A program made the position numbers and the translations under genes. Below, in pieces: positions 1 through 9,739 of a DNA stretch of 64,000 nucleotides. Positions within the stretch are counted from its first letter, which is position 1, and every line of letters starts with the position of its first letter. The notes under the pieces were generated by a model that was not told where the DNA came from, ran no database searches, and worked only from the letters and a program-made list of their open reading frames with translations. Source of the stretch: Bifidobacterium mongoliense DSM 21395 (lineage in GTDB: Bacteria > Actinomycetota > Actinomycetes > Actinomycetales > Bifidobacteriaceae); assembly GCF_000741285.1 (NCBI RefSeq), contig NZ_JGZE01000002.1, positions 1-64,000 on the forward strand, read 5' to 3'.

Positions 1-733
1 GGCTCGATGAGCTCCAAACCCTCGGCGGCGTTGGGCAGGTGTCCGCGGATGCCTGGGCGAACCCCGGCTCATGTCGCAGGTGACCGGTGCCACCCGGTTC
101 GGGTCACCGTTGTGGTCCATGAAATCCAACGCGAACCGTTTGACGGTGTTCGCGTCCTTGCCGGGCACCACGCGGATCACGTTGCGCTCCGCCGGATCGG
201 CGACCACGGTGATGTACCGGTGGCCTTTGCGGCTGGTCCCGTCGATGCCGATCGCCTCCACGCCCGTGTCATCCCCGTACAGGCGGGCCTGGTCCACATA
301 ATGTCTGATGAACCGCCACGATCCCGTGTCATGTTCGCCGACCTGCCCGGCTATGTCCGCGACCGGCTGGCTTTTCGCCGGCTCCACGACCATCGCCTCG
401 AACAACAGTGGACCCGCTGCCTGGACGGGCCCACGGCACCGGCACCGCACGCACGCCGTGCTCGGGGCATGATACGCGCGGCACGCCCGCGTGGATGAAC
501 GCCTGGTACCGGAAGAAGTTCAAGTGCCGCCACACCCGGTTGCTGACATCATGCATCGGGCACGCCTCCCGCCCGCACTCCGCATGCGGGCAAGAAAAAC
601 GCGAGCCGGGCTCGAATCCGATCGTGATGTGCAATTCGCGTCCGCCGCCCTCCCCGTCACGCAACTCCACACCCGAAACCCTCCAGGGATCAGGCAACTG
701 CAAGGCGGCGGTGAACAACAACGTGGTATCCAT
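1..733 (-). pseudogene. ISL3-family transposase remnant, frameshifted and cut by the window edge
   Basis: The gene runs leftward from an ATG at 733 (MDTTLLFTAALQL). The N-terminal part has the zinc-finger region of ISL3-type transposases: a CPH-6-residue-C pattern, then a second Cys/His cluster (VSCPEHGVRAVPVPWARPG). Near 395 the frame breaks. The DDE-domain text continues in another frame as PLLFEAMVVEPAKSQPV, then EAIGIDGTSRKGHRYITVV, which holds the first catalytic Asp region, and VTCDMS. Close to 55-60 a second shift restores GIRGHLPNAAEGLELIE. At least two indels therefore separate it from a working enzyme, and the C-terminal half lies outside the window. It marks the left side of a lower-GC accessory block. 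The family is recognised from motifs; I could not determine the exact IS name or terminal repeats. Confidence 0.8.
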
Positions 734-880
734 ACCCCCCAAACTACCCGCCAGCCACCTCCACCCGACCAGCCCACCCACACCAAACAGCGAAAAGCCA
801 CTTAACTTTTGTTTAAGTCTTGAAACCTCTTCCCCTGTCGTATTACAAAGATTGCACGCCTCGGCAGAGGCTAAAGAATT

Positions 881-3346
881 TCAATGGTTTCTTCTGAATT
901 TCAAACTGCATATAGAACCGCCAATGAGCAAGGTTACGATTGCAAAGACAGTCATCGGTGCAATCTGCGATCCAGTGGAAGCCAAGGTTCCTTGCCTGTG
1001 ATTTGAAATAGAATTGGTCGTTCCCTTACATGCATCCGGATTGCTGGAGGAAGGATGGGCAGGGTGAGAGTTTGACCCTCCGGATGGATTTGCCTGTGCA
1101 GTAGAAGCCACGATGAATGTGTCCACCGATTCGACTGATTGTCCGAGATCGTCAAAGTATGTGATTGTATATGAATATGATCCAGGCGTTTTCGCTCCTT
1201 CGAATGTTACTGAATCATTGCTACGAGAAACTGAGACGGATGCAGATGATGGATTTGATGCTGCCGGTGTCACCGTCGTTTTCTTCCAGTCTATGTTCGA
1301 TGGATTGACTGTAGGTAACTGAGGAGCATTGGCCGAACGAACATCGTTCCGTACGGATGATTCCTTGTCATTGGCGACGTGCAGCACGCTATGCCGAGTG
1401 GCAGTCGGCGCCGGCTGGACATAAATCACGTCAGTCTGCGTGGTCACTGTCTTATTGTTTCGCAGATAGGTAACCTGCAACTGATATGTGCCAGGAATCG
1501 ACATTCCGGGAAAAATCAGTTGTCCGTCCGGTTTGGCTTGAACTGAGTCCGCCTTCAGGTGGGCACCTTGTGGCTTCGAGAGCACCTTGACGCTCGCAGC
1601 ATTCGGAACGGTGCTGGTGATGCCAGCAGATGTAACCTTTGATATTGCATTCTTGATTGTCAGGGATTTCTTAGCGGCGACCTTCGCATAGTCTACCAAG
1701 CCCATGTCTTCCGCAGCGAGAACCTTTTTTGCGGCATCGGATGTGGCATCAGAGGCAAACCATTGCTTGAGTTGGTCATTGTTCACCGCATTATCGATTG
1801 CTGCCATAATCATGGACTGGTCGAGCACAAGACGCCGATGTCCGATTGAACCTGTTGTTGGATTAACAGCGTCATAGAACCCGCCATCGTCTGAATATAT
1901 CCCCGGATAATCCTTCATCAGCGTCTGAATATTGTCATAGGCCTGCTGCGGCGCTACGTCGAGGGCGAGGAACGAGGCGTGTGGTGTGACCGTGGATTCA
2001 ATCGTGTCATCACAGATATTTGCCCCTTGCGCCAGCAGGGGAGCAGATGTGTTGGCGGTTGCTGTGCAGTCATTTCCCCAGGCTTTGCCAGTGGCACCAA
2101 AGGCATTGTATCCTCCCGTATCATCTGCCGTGGAAGAAGGCGATATGCCCCACACCTTATAGCCGAGCTTATCCGTGGCATATCTGATCTGTACCTGCGC
2201 ATACAGTCTGTCGGCAATCCCGTAAGATTTGGTTCCCCAAGTTGTCTCCGGCACTATCTCATTCGCCATCAGAGCCTCGAATTGGCCTCCCCCATATGTT
2301 GGCAAGAAGGTGTAGGAGCTATCCGGATAGGTGTAGTTTCCCTCGAAAACATTGAAACTACCACCGGAAATGGGATCTTTGACCGTTGTCCAGAATCCTT
2401 GCGGAATCTGACCTTCCCAACTGGTGAAGTCGGGATCCGAATCGCATTGCTGAGGAGCAAGGGTCCGCCACGTCTTCCACCATACGTCTCCCGGCATCTG
2501 ACCAAGTCCCATGCCCATGTACATCGAGATTCTTGGGTCGGAATATTGAGCGCCGTTATGATACATGTTGTCACTGGCATTGTCCGAGCCTACATATAAA
2601 CCGCCATATTGCTGCCCCGTTGGAGGGTTATCTGCGAGTGTGCTGTTCACATTGCATGAGGTTTGCGCTCGGCTGTCATAGAAGACGCTAAAATCCATGT
2701 CGGAAAGCAATGCCGTGGCAAGGGATGAAACATGTGGCAATGCCCTGCGCACAACTACCAGACCAGATGCATACCAGCCATTGTCAACTGCCGAGAGAAA
2801 ATTGCAGTTATCTTTTTCTCCGGGTGTAATCGTTGCCGGACAGTTGCCTTGCCCAGGATTTACTATTCGTTTACCTGTTGCAGTGTCATACCATTGGGTG
2901 AGAAATCCGTGATATCTGTCCATCGATTTCACTTCGGTCAACGTGTTTGTTGCCAAAGAAGTTGCTTCCGCCTTGGATATGATGCCCAGGTCAGAGGCTG
3001 AAACGATCGCCCACAAATATACCCCAATATTCGCGGAGGAAGTGTAGCTTCCTTTTTCATTTCCCGGACCAAGATTATCCATAGGCAAATGAGTGGTCGG
3101 ATCGACGTCCTGTTCATAAAAATTCCATGTCGAGGATGCTATGGATTTCAATTCTGTAATTTGTTGAGAGTCCAAACCTTGCTGATTCGTCGCAGTTTCG
3201 AGCATTGAAGCAGTTAACAAATCCGCATTGCTCTGGTTGATTGAATTAGGTTCGGCGCTGGCTAATTGAGTCGATTCCAAACCAATCACAACCATGCCGA
3301 CTGAAATTAATGCAGCTACAACCCTTTTGTATTGAAAGTTATGCAT
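881..3346 (-). CDS. Secreted, wall-anchored DUF3131 (glucoamylase-like) protein
   Basis: An 821-residue secreted protein. I chose the ATG at 3346 (MHNFQYKRVVAALISVG) because GAAGG lies just upstream and it gives a clean signal peptide with cleavage after ASA; an upstream ATG at 3394 has poor spacing to any ribosome site. The body carries the DUF3131/glucoamylase-like pattern: SSANIGVYLWAIVSA, GFLTQWYDTATG, AVDNGWYASGL, then VTPHASFLAL and HRRLVLDQSMIMAAID. Related folds include endo-beta-1,2-glucanase-type enzymes, so a glycan substrate is plausible but not shown. Two Ig-like tandem segments follow. The C terminus ends LASTG, a hydrophobic stretch and KFRRNH, a sortase signal of the LAxTG type. 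AT content is clearly higher than in the core genes, suggesting transfer. No sugar transporter is adjacent. Confidence 0.72.
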   Translation of the reverse strand: MHNFQYKRVVAALISVGMVVIGLESTQLASAEPNSINQSNADLLTASMLETATNQQGLDSQQITELKSIASSTWNFYEQDVDPTTHLPMDNLGPGNEKGSYTSSANIGVYLWAIVSASDLGIISKAEATSLATNTLTEVKSMDRYHGFLTQWYDTATGKRIVNPGQGNCPATITPGEKDNCNFLSAVDNGWYASGLVVVRRALPHVSSLATALLSDMDFSVFYDSRAQTSCNVNSTLADNPPTGQQYGGLYVGSDNASDNMYHNGAQYSDPRISMYMGMGLGQMPGDVWWKTWRTLAPQQCDSDPDFTSWEGQIPQGFWTTVKDPISGGSFNVFEGNYTYPDSSYTFLPTYGGGQFEALMANEIVPETTWGTKSYGIADRLYAQVQIRYATDKLGYKVWGISPSSTADDTGGYNAFGATGKAWGNDCTATANTSAPLLAQGANICDDTIESTVTPHASFLALDVAPQQAYDNIQTLMKDYPGIYSDDGGFYDAVNPTTGSIGHRRLVLDQSMIMAAIDNAVNNDQLKQWFASDATSDAAKKVLAAEDMGLVDYAKVAAKKSLTIKNAISKVTSAGITSTVPNAASVKVLSKPQGAHLKADSVQAKPDGQLIFPGMSIPGTYQLQVTYLRNNKTVTTQTDVIYVQPAPTATRHSVLHVANDKESSVRNDVRSANAPQLPTVNPSNIDWKKTTVTPAASNPSSASVSVSRSNDSVTFEGAKTPGSYSYTITYFDDLGQSVESVDTFIVASTAQANPSGGSNSHPAHPSSSNPDACKGTTNSISNHRQGTLASTGSQIAPMTVFAIVTLLIGGSICSLKFRRNH

Positions 3347-4059
3347 GCAAACCTTCGATTCTTTAGTTCTCTTGTCTTCTCTTTTTGTTCTCATAGACTA
3401 GATAGTCCATTACCTCTAGATACTGTTATTTATTGATGAAAAAAATGAAAGCCATAAAACCTCATTGATATGTATGCGCATTCATCCTCAGTTTCAATTG
3501 TACCATAGTGTACAGTATTTTCAATAATCCAGTGATTATATGATTCTTTAAGATGGTTTTGCCTGTCTGCAAGGGCCCAATTCATATCTGCTTGGCATAA
3601 ATATGTAAGCGCTAACATATTTAAATTCGCTACGATTGCAGATATCCAAAGCAACATGGGTCACACGGCCAAGAAGCCAATCATTTCCAAAATGAGCGAC
3701 ACCGTATGATGGTTGAGAACCCAGACAGTGGAACACATCACAGGAATGGAAAGGCGCCGCGAATATCTCCATCTCTGGCAGCACTGTTTGTGTATCGTTC
3801 CGGGATCATCGATGATGAAGCCACATGCAGCTCGGACAGACGCGGCAAATATCCGAAATAGATCGCCCTGCAAGTAATTCCGAAGGATTGCCAGGATAGA
3901 CACGGAATTCCTTTAAACGTTCGTTTTACGCACCAAGAGTTAACCTACACAGCTATCACCATAGGCAATCGAATCAACCGTGGTTGTTGATTCGTGCGCC
4001 AGTGCCAGCAGCATGATCGAGCTGATCCAGATCGGCAGGTGTGGGCAGCCGCCCACGAT
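3347..4059. other. AT-rich intergenic stretch, about 0.7 kb, no convincing gene
   Basis: I see no protein of recognisable family here on either strand. Small open frames exist but lack ribosome sites and homology that I can recognise. Two short elements are visible: TAAGCGCTAA at 3606-3615, resembling the core of LacI-family operators about 260 bp upstream of the DUF3131 gene, and a small inverted repeat GACTA-GA-TAGTC at 3396-3407 in its leader. The right end carries the hairpin shared with the second fic copy (3970-3994). Confidence 0.4.
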
Positions 4060-4783
4060 TCATCTCCCCCGCTTACGCTTCTGCTGCGTGACGTCGGAAG
4101 GGGATTGCTCTGTTTTGAGTTGCTTGGTTTCCTCTCTGAGTGCCTGGCGTATGTCGCTGACGCTCTTCTTCGCCTGTACACTGCCTTTGGTCTGGTAGCT
4201 GTAGCGTTGGCGCTGCTGCTCGTACTCGCTGGCGCTCAACGCCTGGTACACGTTCGGCGTCGCTGAATCATCATGACCACCGGGCTTGAAGCCGATGGAC
4301 GGTAGGAGCCTCCTATCCTGCCCGGGAGGCAACGGCTTGGTGATCCTGTCGAACATGGCTTCCAGCTTGCTATGGTCCACGTTCTCGTGGGCGATGAACG
4401 AGGCCATGTCGTTCTCACGCTTGGACACCTGCGACCAGTCCAGGCCCCAACCGGCGTCACGGGCTATCAGCGTCCAGAAGACGCGCTGCGTGCGACCATT
4501 GCCCTCGCGGAACGGGTGCAGGGTATTGAAATTATCGAAGCTGACGGCCAGACGCTCGATGAACCGGCCGCGATCCAAGCCTTGCAGCATATGATCGTTG
4601 CGCAGCGTCGTCTCGGCGTACTGCACGCCTGTGGAGAAGAGTTGCAAGGGTTGGAAGACGCTACCTCCGCCCTTGCTCATGTCGATGGTGCGGATCCGCC
4701 CCGTCCACTCATACACATCCTGGAAGAGATAATGGTGGATCCACTGCAACTGGCTAACCGTACCCTCGGCCCTGAGAGGCATC
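3966..4783. repeat. Direct repeat copy 1 (fic gene plus 3' flank)
   Basis: This segment matches 8487-9300 in the same orientation along its whole length, including about 90 bp beyond the fic stop codon (both read GAATCAACCGT then TTGTTGA, later CTGATCCAGATCGGC and CCCACGATTCATCTCCCCCG). The copies have drifted by perhaps 10-20 percent and by small indels. Similarity fades just after the shared ACCGTACCCT, where copy 1 runs into an MFS gene fragment. The two copies bracket the MFS remnant, the TetR gene and the oleate hydratase gene. Confidence 0.8.
3970..3994 (-). terminator. Perfect 9-bp hairpin downstream of fic copy 1
   Basis: CGAATCAAC (3970-3978) and GTTGATTCG (3986-3994) form a perfect inverted repeat with a 7-base loop, 65 bp past the fic copy 1 stop. 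Copy 2 keeps a shorter version (ATCAAC/GTTGAT at 8491-8509). There is no T run on the reading side, so the terminator role is an inference. Confidence 0.45.
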
Positions 4784-4785
4784 CT
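4060..4785 (-). pseudogene. Fic-domain toxin, copy 1, truncated at its N terminus
   Basis: Encodes the C-terminal part of a Fic (filamentation induced by cAMP) protein, an enzyme class that transfers AMP to target hydroxyls. The active-site loop HPFREGNGRTQR is intact (HxFxEGNGRxxR), preceded by IHHYLFQDVYEWTGRIRTID, the normal Fic core. The first about 45 residues seen in copy 2 (VDTGIDPYLISGASVLRN...) are missing, and the frame runs upstream into unrelated MFS sequence. No antitoxin gene lies next to this copy, and no ribosome site precedes the frame. An open frame exists up to 4803, so a shortened product is formally possible. Most likely a 5'-truncated remnant that inserted into or recombined with the neighbouring efflux gene. 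Confidence 0.72.
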
Positions 4786-5205
4786 GGGGAAGATGGCCGA
4801 CACCTATGGCGAGAGAACAGTTGCGGTGGCGGGGTTCATACTTCAGACAGCAGGGTACGGGTGGATTGCCTTCGCTTCACACCCAGGCACGCCATACGCA
4901 ACATTAGCGTTAGCGCTGTCAGTGTGCAGCGCAGACATATCGATGACGGACCTGCGCTGCAGAAAGCCATGCTCGGTTCCGTTGCAAGGGAATACATTAC
5001 TAACGCCTCAGGCGTATTCAACGTATCAAGACAGCTGGGCGGCGCTGTAGGCACAGCAATATCCGTCATGGTGTTCTACCATTTCAGCACCACACTGTCA
5101 TACCCCGCGTTCGCCCAAGGATTCACCGCAGTCATGACCGTCTCGGCATTGATATGCCTCGGGGCATGCTTCATGACATTGCTGACGAACAGCGCACACC
5201 AATAG
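4777..5205 (+). pseudogene. Truncated MFS (DHA2/EmrB-like) drug efflux gene
   Basis: Only the last third of a 14-helix-type major facilitator remains. The first visible part reads MADTYGERTVAVAGF, the loop motif before a membrane helix, then ILQTAGYGWIAFA. Near 4950 one base is missing (GACCT where GACCCT is expected) and the reading continues in another frame as PALQKAMLGSVAREYI, GVFNVSRQLGGAVGTAISV and a final hydrophobic helix ending LLTNSAHQ at 5205. The 5' end is replaced by fic copy 1. In its intact form such a transporter would sit upstream of a TetR regulator, which matches the next gene. Confidence 0.75.
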
Positions 5206-5535
5206 GCGAATGCCCCCAACCTGGATCGAGCGCGCCAAAACGTCTCCACCGCGAGAAATGCCTCTTTCTCGTCCCGCAGATGCAGGACACCCGATTCCCC
5301 CAACAATCCCACGTCGAACAAAACTACAAGTCAAACGCGTCTCATGGTCCCAGACTCAGCGTCTGCCCAAAGAACAGTCCTTTCATTATCCGCGTTAATC
5401 AAAGTGAAGACCGTGTCAGGCACACTGACTGCAGAGGTGGGGGTTGTTTGCCTGTTTAACTGAGATTTCGCATGCACTGTTCCGCCGGCTGAAGGTATGC
5501 AAGGCAGCGTACTTTCTCTGACAGGACAAATTTTA

Positions 5536-5563
5536 GAGTATACTCGTTTTAGAGTATGCTCTA
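5536..5563 (+). promoter_or_regulatory. Twin palindromic operator upstream of tetR/ohyA
   Basis: GAGTATACTC (5536-5545) is a perfect palindrome. TAGAGTATGCTCTA (5550-5563) is a near-perfect one with the same half site. The centres are 16 bp apart. They lie 48-75 bp upstream of the TetR start, as expected for an autoregulatory TetR dimer pair. The remaining sequence from 5206 to 5535 shows nothing I can name. Confidence 0.7.
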
Positions 5564-5610
5564 TAACTATAGGTAGATTCAGCTAGCGCATCATCAAAGA
5601 GGTAGGAAGC

Positions 5611-6378
5611 ATGACCACAGGAATGCAAGAGAGGATGAAGATTAGCCGCCGTGAACGTAACACCACTGCTACGCGTGCGAAAATTTTCGACGTTGCACAT
5701 GAATTGTTTTCTGAAAAAGGGTATGACGCGGTAACTGTCCAACATATTGCTGACACGGCTGATATTGGTATCGGAACGCTGTTCTATCATGCATCTTCGA
5801 AAACTGAGTTGTTTCTCATGGTGTATAACTCTTCGCTGGAACAAGCAATACAAGCTGGCCGAAAAGCCCAGAATGATCTTCCGGCGGATGCTAGTCTTTG
5901 CGATCGTATTCTTGCTCTCTCGCTTCCCATTGCCGATGCGATGAACAGTCCTGAAGCTGGAAACTTTGCCAGATATCACAAGGAGTTGCTGTTCGGTGAT
6001 TCCAACGATCGTTATAGGCGTGCCGGCATTGATTTGGTCAGAGGCTTTGAAAGCGAGGTTGCAGGTGTGTTAGGCGGCGCGCTGCATATTGATGCGCACA
6101 GTTTGCTGACACGACTGACCGCCCGTGCAATCTTCGCTGCATTGCATTTCGATATTGCCTTACCTGAGACGGATTTGAACCCGGCCACCAGATTCGCGGG
6201 TGCTGGTTCGATGAGTCTTCGCATGCAGATTCAGATTATCGTCGAAGGTTTTGAAAGTATCGGCGCACGCCACGCCACACCCAACCGTGGTGAGTTGAAT
6301 CTGGGGACGCAAGCAGCTCACACCAGTGACGACAACGACTCTTGGTTGGCCGTCATCCCGGCTCACGATGTTTCCTGA
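5611..6378 (+). CDS. TetR-family regulator, likely controls oleate hydratase
   Basis: A 255-residue TetR repressor. The start is supported by GAGGTAGGAAGC directly before the ATG. Residues about 17-65 form the helix-turn-helix ([20 protein letters not shown], then [20 protein letters not shown]), a classic TetR DNA-binding domain. The rest is a helical ligand-binding domain that I cannot assign to a ligand. The oleate hydratase gene begins 53 bp downstream on the same strand, so the two are probably co-transcribed, and the twin palindrome at 5536-5563 is the obvious operator. A fatty acid or another membrane-active compound is a reasonable inducer, but this is inference from the neighbour only. 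Confidence 0.85.
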   Translation: MTTGMQERMKISRRERNTTATRAKIFDVAHELFSEKGYDAVTVQHIADTADIGIGTLFYHASSKTELFLMVYNSSLEQAIQAGRKAQNDLPADASLCDRILALSLPIADAMNSPEAGNFARYHKELLFGDSNDRYRRAGIDLVRGFESEVAGVLGGALHIDAHSLLTRLTARAIFAALHFDIALPETDLNPATRFAGAGSMSLRMQIQIIVEGFESIGARHATPNRGELNLGTQAAHTSDDNDSWLAVIPAHDVS

Positions 6379-6431
6379 TAGTTCTATCGCAACAATTCAC
6401 AGATATGTCATTAGCTTCGAAAGGAAATACT

Positions 6432-8219
6432 ATGCATTACTCAAGTGGTAATTATGAAGCGTTCGTTCACCCACGCAAACCAGCTCGATCTGATTCAGTG
6501 TCAGCATATATTGTCGGGAGCGGACTAGCTGGCCTTTCGGCCGCCGTGTTCCTCATCCGAGACGGGCAGGTTGCTGGGGAGCGCATCCATATATTGGAGG
6601 AACTGCCGTTGGCAGGAGGTTCACTTGATGGCATTCAGCGACCTGATATAGGGTTCATCACCAGAGGCGGTCGCGAAATGGAAAACCATTTTGAATGCCT
6701 GTGGGACATGTACCGGTCCATCCCATCCTTGGAAGTTCCGGGAGCCTCATATCTCGATGAATACTACTGGCTTGACAAAGATGACCCGAATTCTTCAAAC
6801 TGCCGACTCATACACGAGCGAGGTGACCGCGAGCCTAGTGACGGCGATTTCACACTCACAGATGATGCGCAGAAGGAAATCGTCAAACTGATACTGATGC
6901 CGGAGAGTGAAACCGGCGATAAGACCATCGAAGACTTCTTCTCTGAGGAATTCTTTGCCAGTAATTTCTGGTACTACTGGGCGACCATGTTTGCATTTGA
7001 AAAGTGGCATTCGCTTGCCGAGATGCGTCGCTATCTTATGCGGTTCATTCATCATATTGATGGGCTTCCCGATTTCACCGCGCTCAAATTCAACCGCTAC
7101 AACCAGTATGATTCCATGGTCAAGCCTCTCCTCGCATACCTTGAAGAACACCATGTTGACATTCGCTATGGCACCACTGTTCGCAATATTGAAGTCGAAT
7201 CGCATGGGGACAGCATCGTTGCGAAGAAACTGATCCTCACTGTCAGCGGCGAGGATCAGGAACAGCCATTGAGTGAGGATGACCTGGTATTCGTCACCAA
7301 CGGTTCCATCACCGAATCGACGACCTATGGAGACCACCACACTCCTGCGCCCGTCACCAAGGAGCCAGGAGGCAGCTGGACCCTTTGGAAGAACCTCGCT
7401 AAACAGTCACCTGAGTTCGGGCATCCTGAAGTGTTCTATAAAGGTTTGCCTCAACGAAGCTGGTTCATTTCTGCAACAGCGACCATAGAAAACACTGAAG
7501 TCGATCCATATATCGAGCGTCTGACCAAGAGACCTCTGCATGACAACAAAATCAATACCGGCGGTATCATCACCGTCACCGATTCCAACTGGCTGCTGAG
7601 TTTCGCCGTGCATCGTCAACCTCACTTCAAAGAACAACGACCGAACGAAACCACTGTGTGGATTTATGGCCTGTATTCCGATACCGAAGGCAACTACGTG
7701 CACAAGAAAATTACCGAATGCACTGGTGAAGAAATTACTCAGGAGTGGCTCTATCACCTTGGTGTTCCCGAGGCGCTGATCCCGAAGCTTGCAAAACAGG
7801 ATTCCATCAACACCAACCCTGCATACATGCCGTTCATCACGAGCTATTTCATGCCACGCAAGGCAGGCGACAGGCCTGCGGTAATACCACAAGGATCAAA
7901 GAACCTTGCCTTCATCGGCAACTTCGCCGAATCACCCACCAGAGACACGGTATTCACCACCGAATATTCAGTACGCACGGCAATGGAAGCGGTTTACTCT
8001 TTCCTCGATGTGGAGCGCGCTGTGCCTGAAGTATTCGGATCCACATATGACATCAGAGAATTGTTGAAGGCAGCTTACTATCTGCGCGATAGAAAGAGCC
8101 TTCTCGAAGCTCCTCTGCCAACTAAATTACCAATACCTGCTCTTGTGAAAAACAAAGCATTACACAAAATCCAAGGCACCTGGATAGAAGAACTCCTCAA
8201 AGAGTCCCACCTCCTGTAA
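6432..8219 (+). CDS. ohyA: Oleate hydratase (FAD-dependent, MCRA family)
   Basis: A 595-residue enzyme that adds water to the cis-9 double bond of oleic and related free fatty acids, giving 10-hydroxy acids; in gut bacteria this detoxifies unsaturated fatty acids. The start is the ATG at 6432 behind AAGGAAA; a longer in-frame opening has no ribosome site. FAD-binding motif IVGSGLAG lies at residues 27-34. The signature [15 protein letters not shown] follows at 78-92; Glu82 and Tyr201 fall at the same numbers as the residues proposed as catalytic in the Staphylococcus enzyme. Length is normal for the family (about 570-650). It probably forms an operon with the upstream tetR. GC content is lower than the core genome. 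Confidence 0.93.
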   Translation: MHYSSGNYEAFVHPRKPARSDSVSAYIVGSGLAGLSAAVFLIRDGQVAGERIHILEELPLAGGSLDGIQRPDIGFITRGGREMENHFECLWDMYRSIPSLEVPGASYLDEYYWLDKDDPNSSNCRLIHERGDREPSDGDFTLTDDAQKEIVKLILMPESETGDKTIEDFFSEEFFASNFWYYWATMFAFEKWHSLAEMRRYLMRFIHHIDGLPDFTALKFNRYNQYDSMVKPLLAYLEEHHVDIRYGTTVRNIEVESHGDSIVAKKLILTVSGEDQEQPLSEDDLVFVTNGSITESTTYGDHHTPAPVTKEPGGSWTLWKNLAKQSPEFGHPEVFYKGLPQRSWFISATATIENTEVDPYIERLTKRPLHDNKINTGGIITVTDSNWLLSFAVHRQPHFKEQRPNETTVWIYGLYSDTEGNYVHKKITECTGEEITQEWLYHLGVPEALIPKLAKQDSINTNPAYMPFITSYFMPRKAGDRPAVIPQGSKNLAFIGNFAESPTRDTVFTTEYSVRTAMEAVYSFLDVERAVPEVFGSTYDIRELLKAAYYLRDRKSLLEAPLPTKLPIPALVKNKALHKIQGTWIEELLKESHLL

Positions 8220-8571
8220 AACGGATTGAATTCAAAATCGATTCGTAACCAGGATCCTCTACAACAGGACTACGGAAAACGCATCTTCTCTCGGCCAAGT
8301 CAAAAATACGCATAGCCAAGAGAAGATGCATTCTTGATGCCATCATTACCTTGTCATGTGGCAATGCCCACAGTTTCTCCGTGAAACACCTCCGCAGATG
8401 ATCACAAGGCCATACCACAGTCATACGAATCCATACGCTTTCTTTCCAAGCTGAAACGCCCCACCGCCAGCCAGCATACGAGGCAGTCGAATCAACCGTG
8501 ATTGTTGATCCATGCTCTAGGAGAATGGTCGAACTGATCCAGATCGGCGGGTGTGGGCGGCAGCCCACGAT
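8220..8571. other. Intergenic region between ohyA and fic copy 2
   Basis: I see no gene in this stretch. Its right third (from about 8487) belongs to the direct repeat shared with fic copy 1, including the short ATCAAC/GTTGAT inverted repeat at 8491-8509. The left part contains the 3' flank of ohyA with no clear terminator hairpin. Confidence 0.5.
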
Positions 8572-9300
8572 TCATCTCCCCCGCCCGTGCCGGTACTTCG
8601 AGATCTCAGGCGGAGATTGATCTGTCGTGAGCCGCTTGGCCTCCGCCTTGAGTTCCTGACGTAGGTAACTGGCGGTCTTCTTTAATTTGGACTTGTCACT
8701 GCCTTTGGTCTGGTAGCCGTAGCGTTGCCCCCTGCCGCTCGTACTCGCTGTCTGAAAGCACCTGATAGGTGTTCGGCTGACCTGGCGTCTCAACCGTGCC
8801 GCCCTTGAAATCGATGGAGGGTGGGAGCCGTTGATCCTGCCTGGTGGCAGGGGTTGGGTGATCGTCTCGAACATGTGCGTCAGCAGGTGGTAGTCCACGT
8901 TCTCGTGCGCGATGAACGAGGCGACATCATTCTCACGCTTGGACACCTGCGACCAGTCCAGTCCCCAGCCGGCATCCCTCGCTATCAACGTCCAGAACAC
9001 GCGCTGGGTACGGCCGTTGCCCTCACGGAAGGGATGCAAGGTGTTGAAATTATCATAATTGGCGGCCAGACGTTCTATGAATCGGTCTCGATCCAAGCCT
9101 TGCAGCATATGATCATGCTGCAGCGTCATCTCGGCGTACTGAGCGCCTGTGGTGAACAGTTGCAAGGGTTGGAAGACGCTGCACCCACCCTTGCCCATGT
9201 CAATGGTGCGGATCCGTCCCACCCACTCATACACATCCTGGAAGAGATAATGATGGATCCACTGCAACTGGCTAACCGTACCCTACGCGGTCAGGGGCAT
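8487..9300. repeat. Direct repeat copy 2 (fic gene plus 3' flank)
   Basis: The longer of the two fic copies, in the same orientation as 3966-4783 and about 4.5 kb away. Shared landmarks are the flank CTGATCCAGATCGGC, the gene end CCCACGATTCATCTCCCCCG and the region around the Fic loop. Recombination between the copies would delete the tetR-ohyA module. Confidence 0.8.
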
Positions 9301-9435
9301 GATGCTGAGTTTGCTGTAACGGACATTGACCAGATCACTCTCAGCGTCAGCCAACGCCTGCCTGCTACGGGCACTCACCCTGTTGCGCAGCACGCTGGCG
9401 CCAGAAATCAGATACGGGTCAATGCCCGTATCCAC
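8572..9435 (-). pseudogene. Fic-domain toxin, copy 2, interrupted by an amber codon
   Basis: The frame starts at a GTG (9435) three bases after the stop of the antitoxin gene and reads VDTGIDPYLISGASVLRN, the usual N terminus of actinobacterial Fic proteins. After SIMPLTA an in-frame TAG (9283-9285) breaks it, and the same frame continues GTVSQLQWIHHYLFQDV through the intact active-site loop HPFREGNGRTQR. The C-terminal part after PLPPGRINGSHPP appears scrambled compared with copy 1, suggesting a further indel near 8740-8830. A restart at TTG 9267 would give 231 residues, still with the catalytic loop. Fic enzymes of this class AMPylate targets such as gyrase and are silenced by the small antitoxin encoded immediately upstream. 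As it stands the full-length toxin cannot be made. Confidence 0.75.
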
Positions 9436-9438
9436 CGG

Positions 9439-9618
9439 TCATGCTGTTTCCAACCCATACCGGACACGAGTACGGTGAATCAGCCCATCCTCATCGATGA
9501 GGCCATCAATATAATCCTGCGCATCACGACGGTAGGCGTCGGTGACGCGCCCGCCTTCAAGCTCGGCGGAATGCATACCATCACGAACAACCAAGCTCCG
9601 ACGCGTGCGCTCATCCAT
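9439..9618 (-). CDS. VbhA/FicA-like antitoxin of the Fic system
   Basis: A 59-residue protein starting at ATG 9618 behind AGGAGG (a GTG three bases earlier is an alternative start). It contains SAELEGG, which fits the inhibitory motif (S/T)xxxE(G/N) whose glutamate reaches into the Fic active site and blocks ATP positioning. The remainder (RRDAQDYIDGLIDEDGLI) forms the three-helix antitoxin fold of the VbhA family. The gene precedes fic copy 2 with a 3-base gap, the normal antitoxin-first order of class I Fic modules. It appears intact even though the toxin gene is broken. An A/T-rich -10-like GATAAT lies about 35 bp upstream. Confidence 0.8.
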   Translation of the reverse strand: MDERTRRSLVVRDGMHSAELEGGRVTDAYRRDAQDYIDGLIDEDGLIHRTRVRYGLETA

Positions 9619-9739
9619 CACACCCTCCTGAATTCGAATCCTCTATTATCTCACAAACAGCGGAATCACACCGTGCCACACGCTGGGTGAGCAGACTCAC
9701 AATCTGTGTCTTCTCGCTCCGGCTCATGGTGAACCGGTC

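Noticed and set aside
3430-3903. Three small minus-strand frames left of fic copy 1
   Set aside because: No ribosome sites, no recognised domains and mutually overlapping frames.
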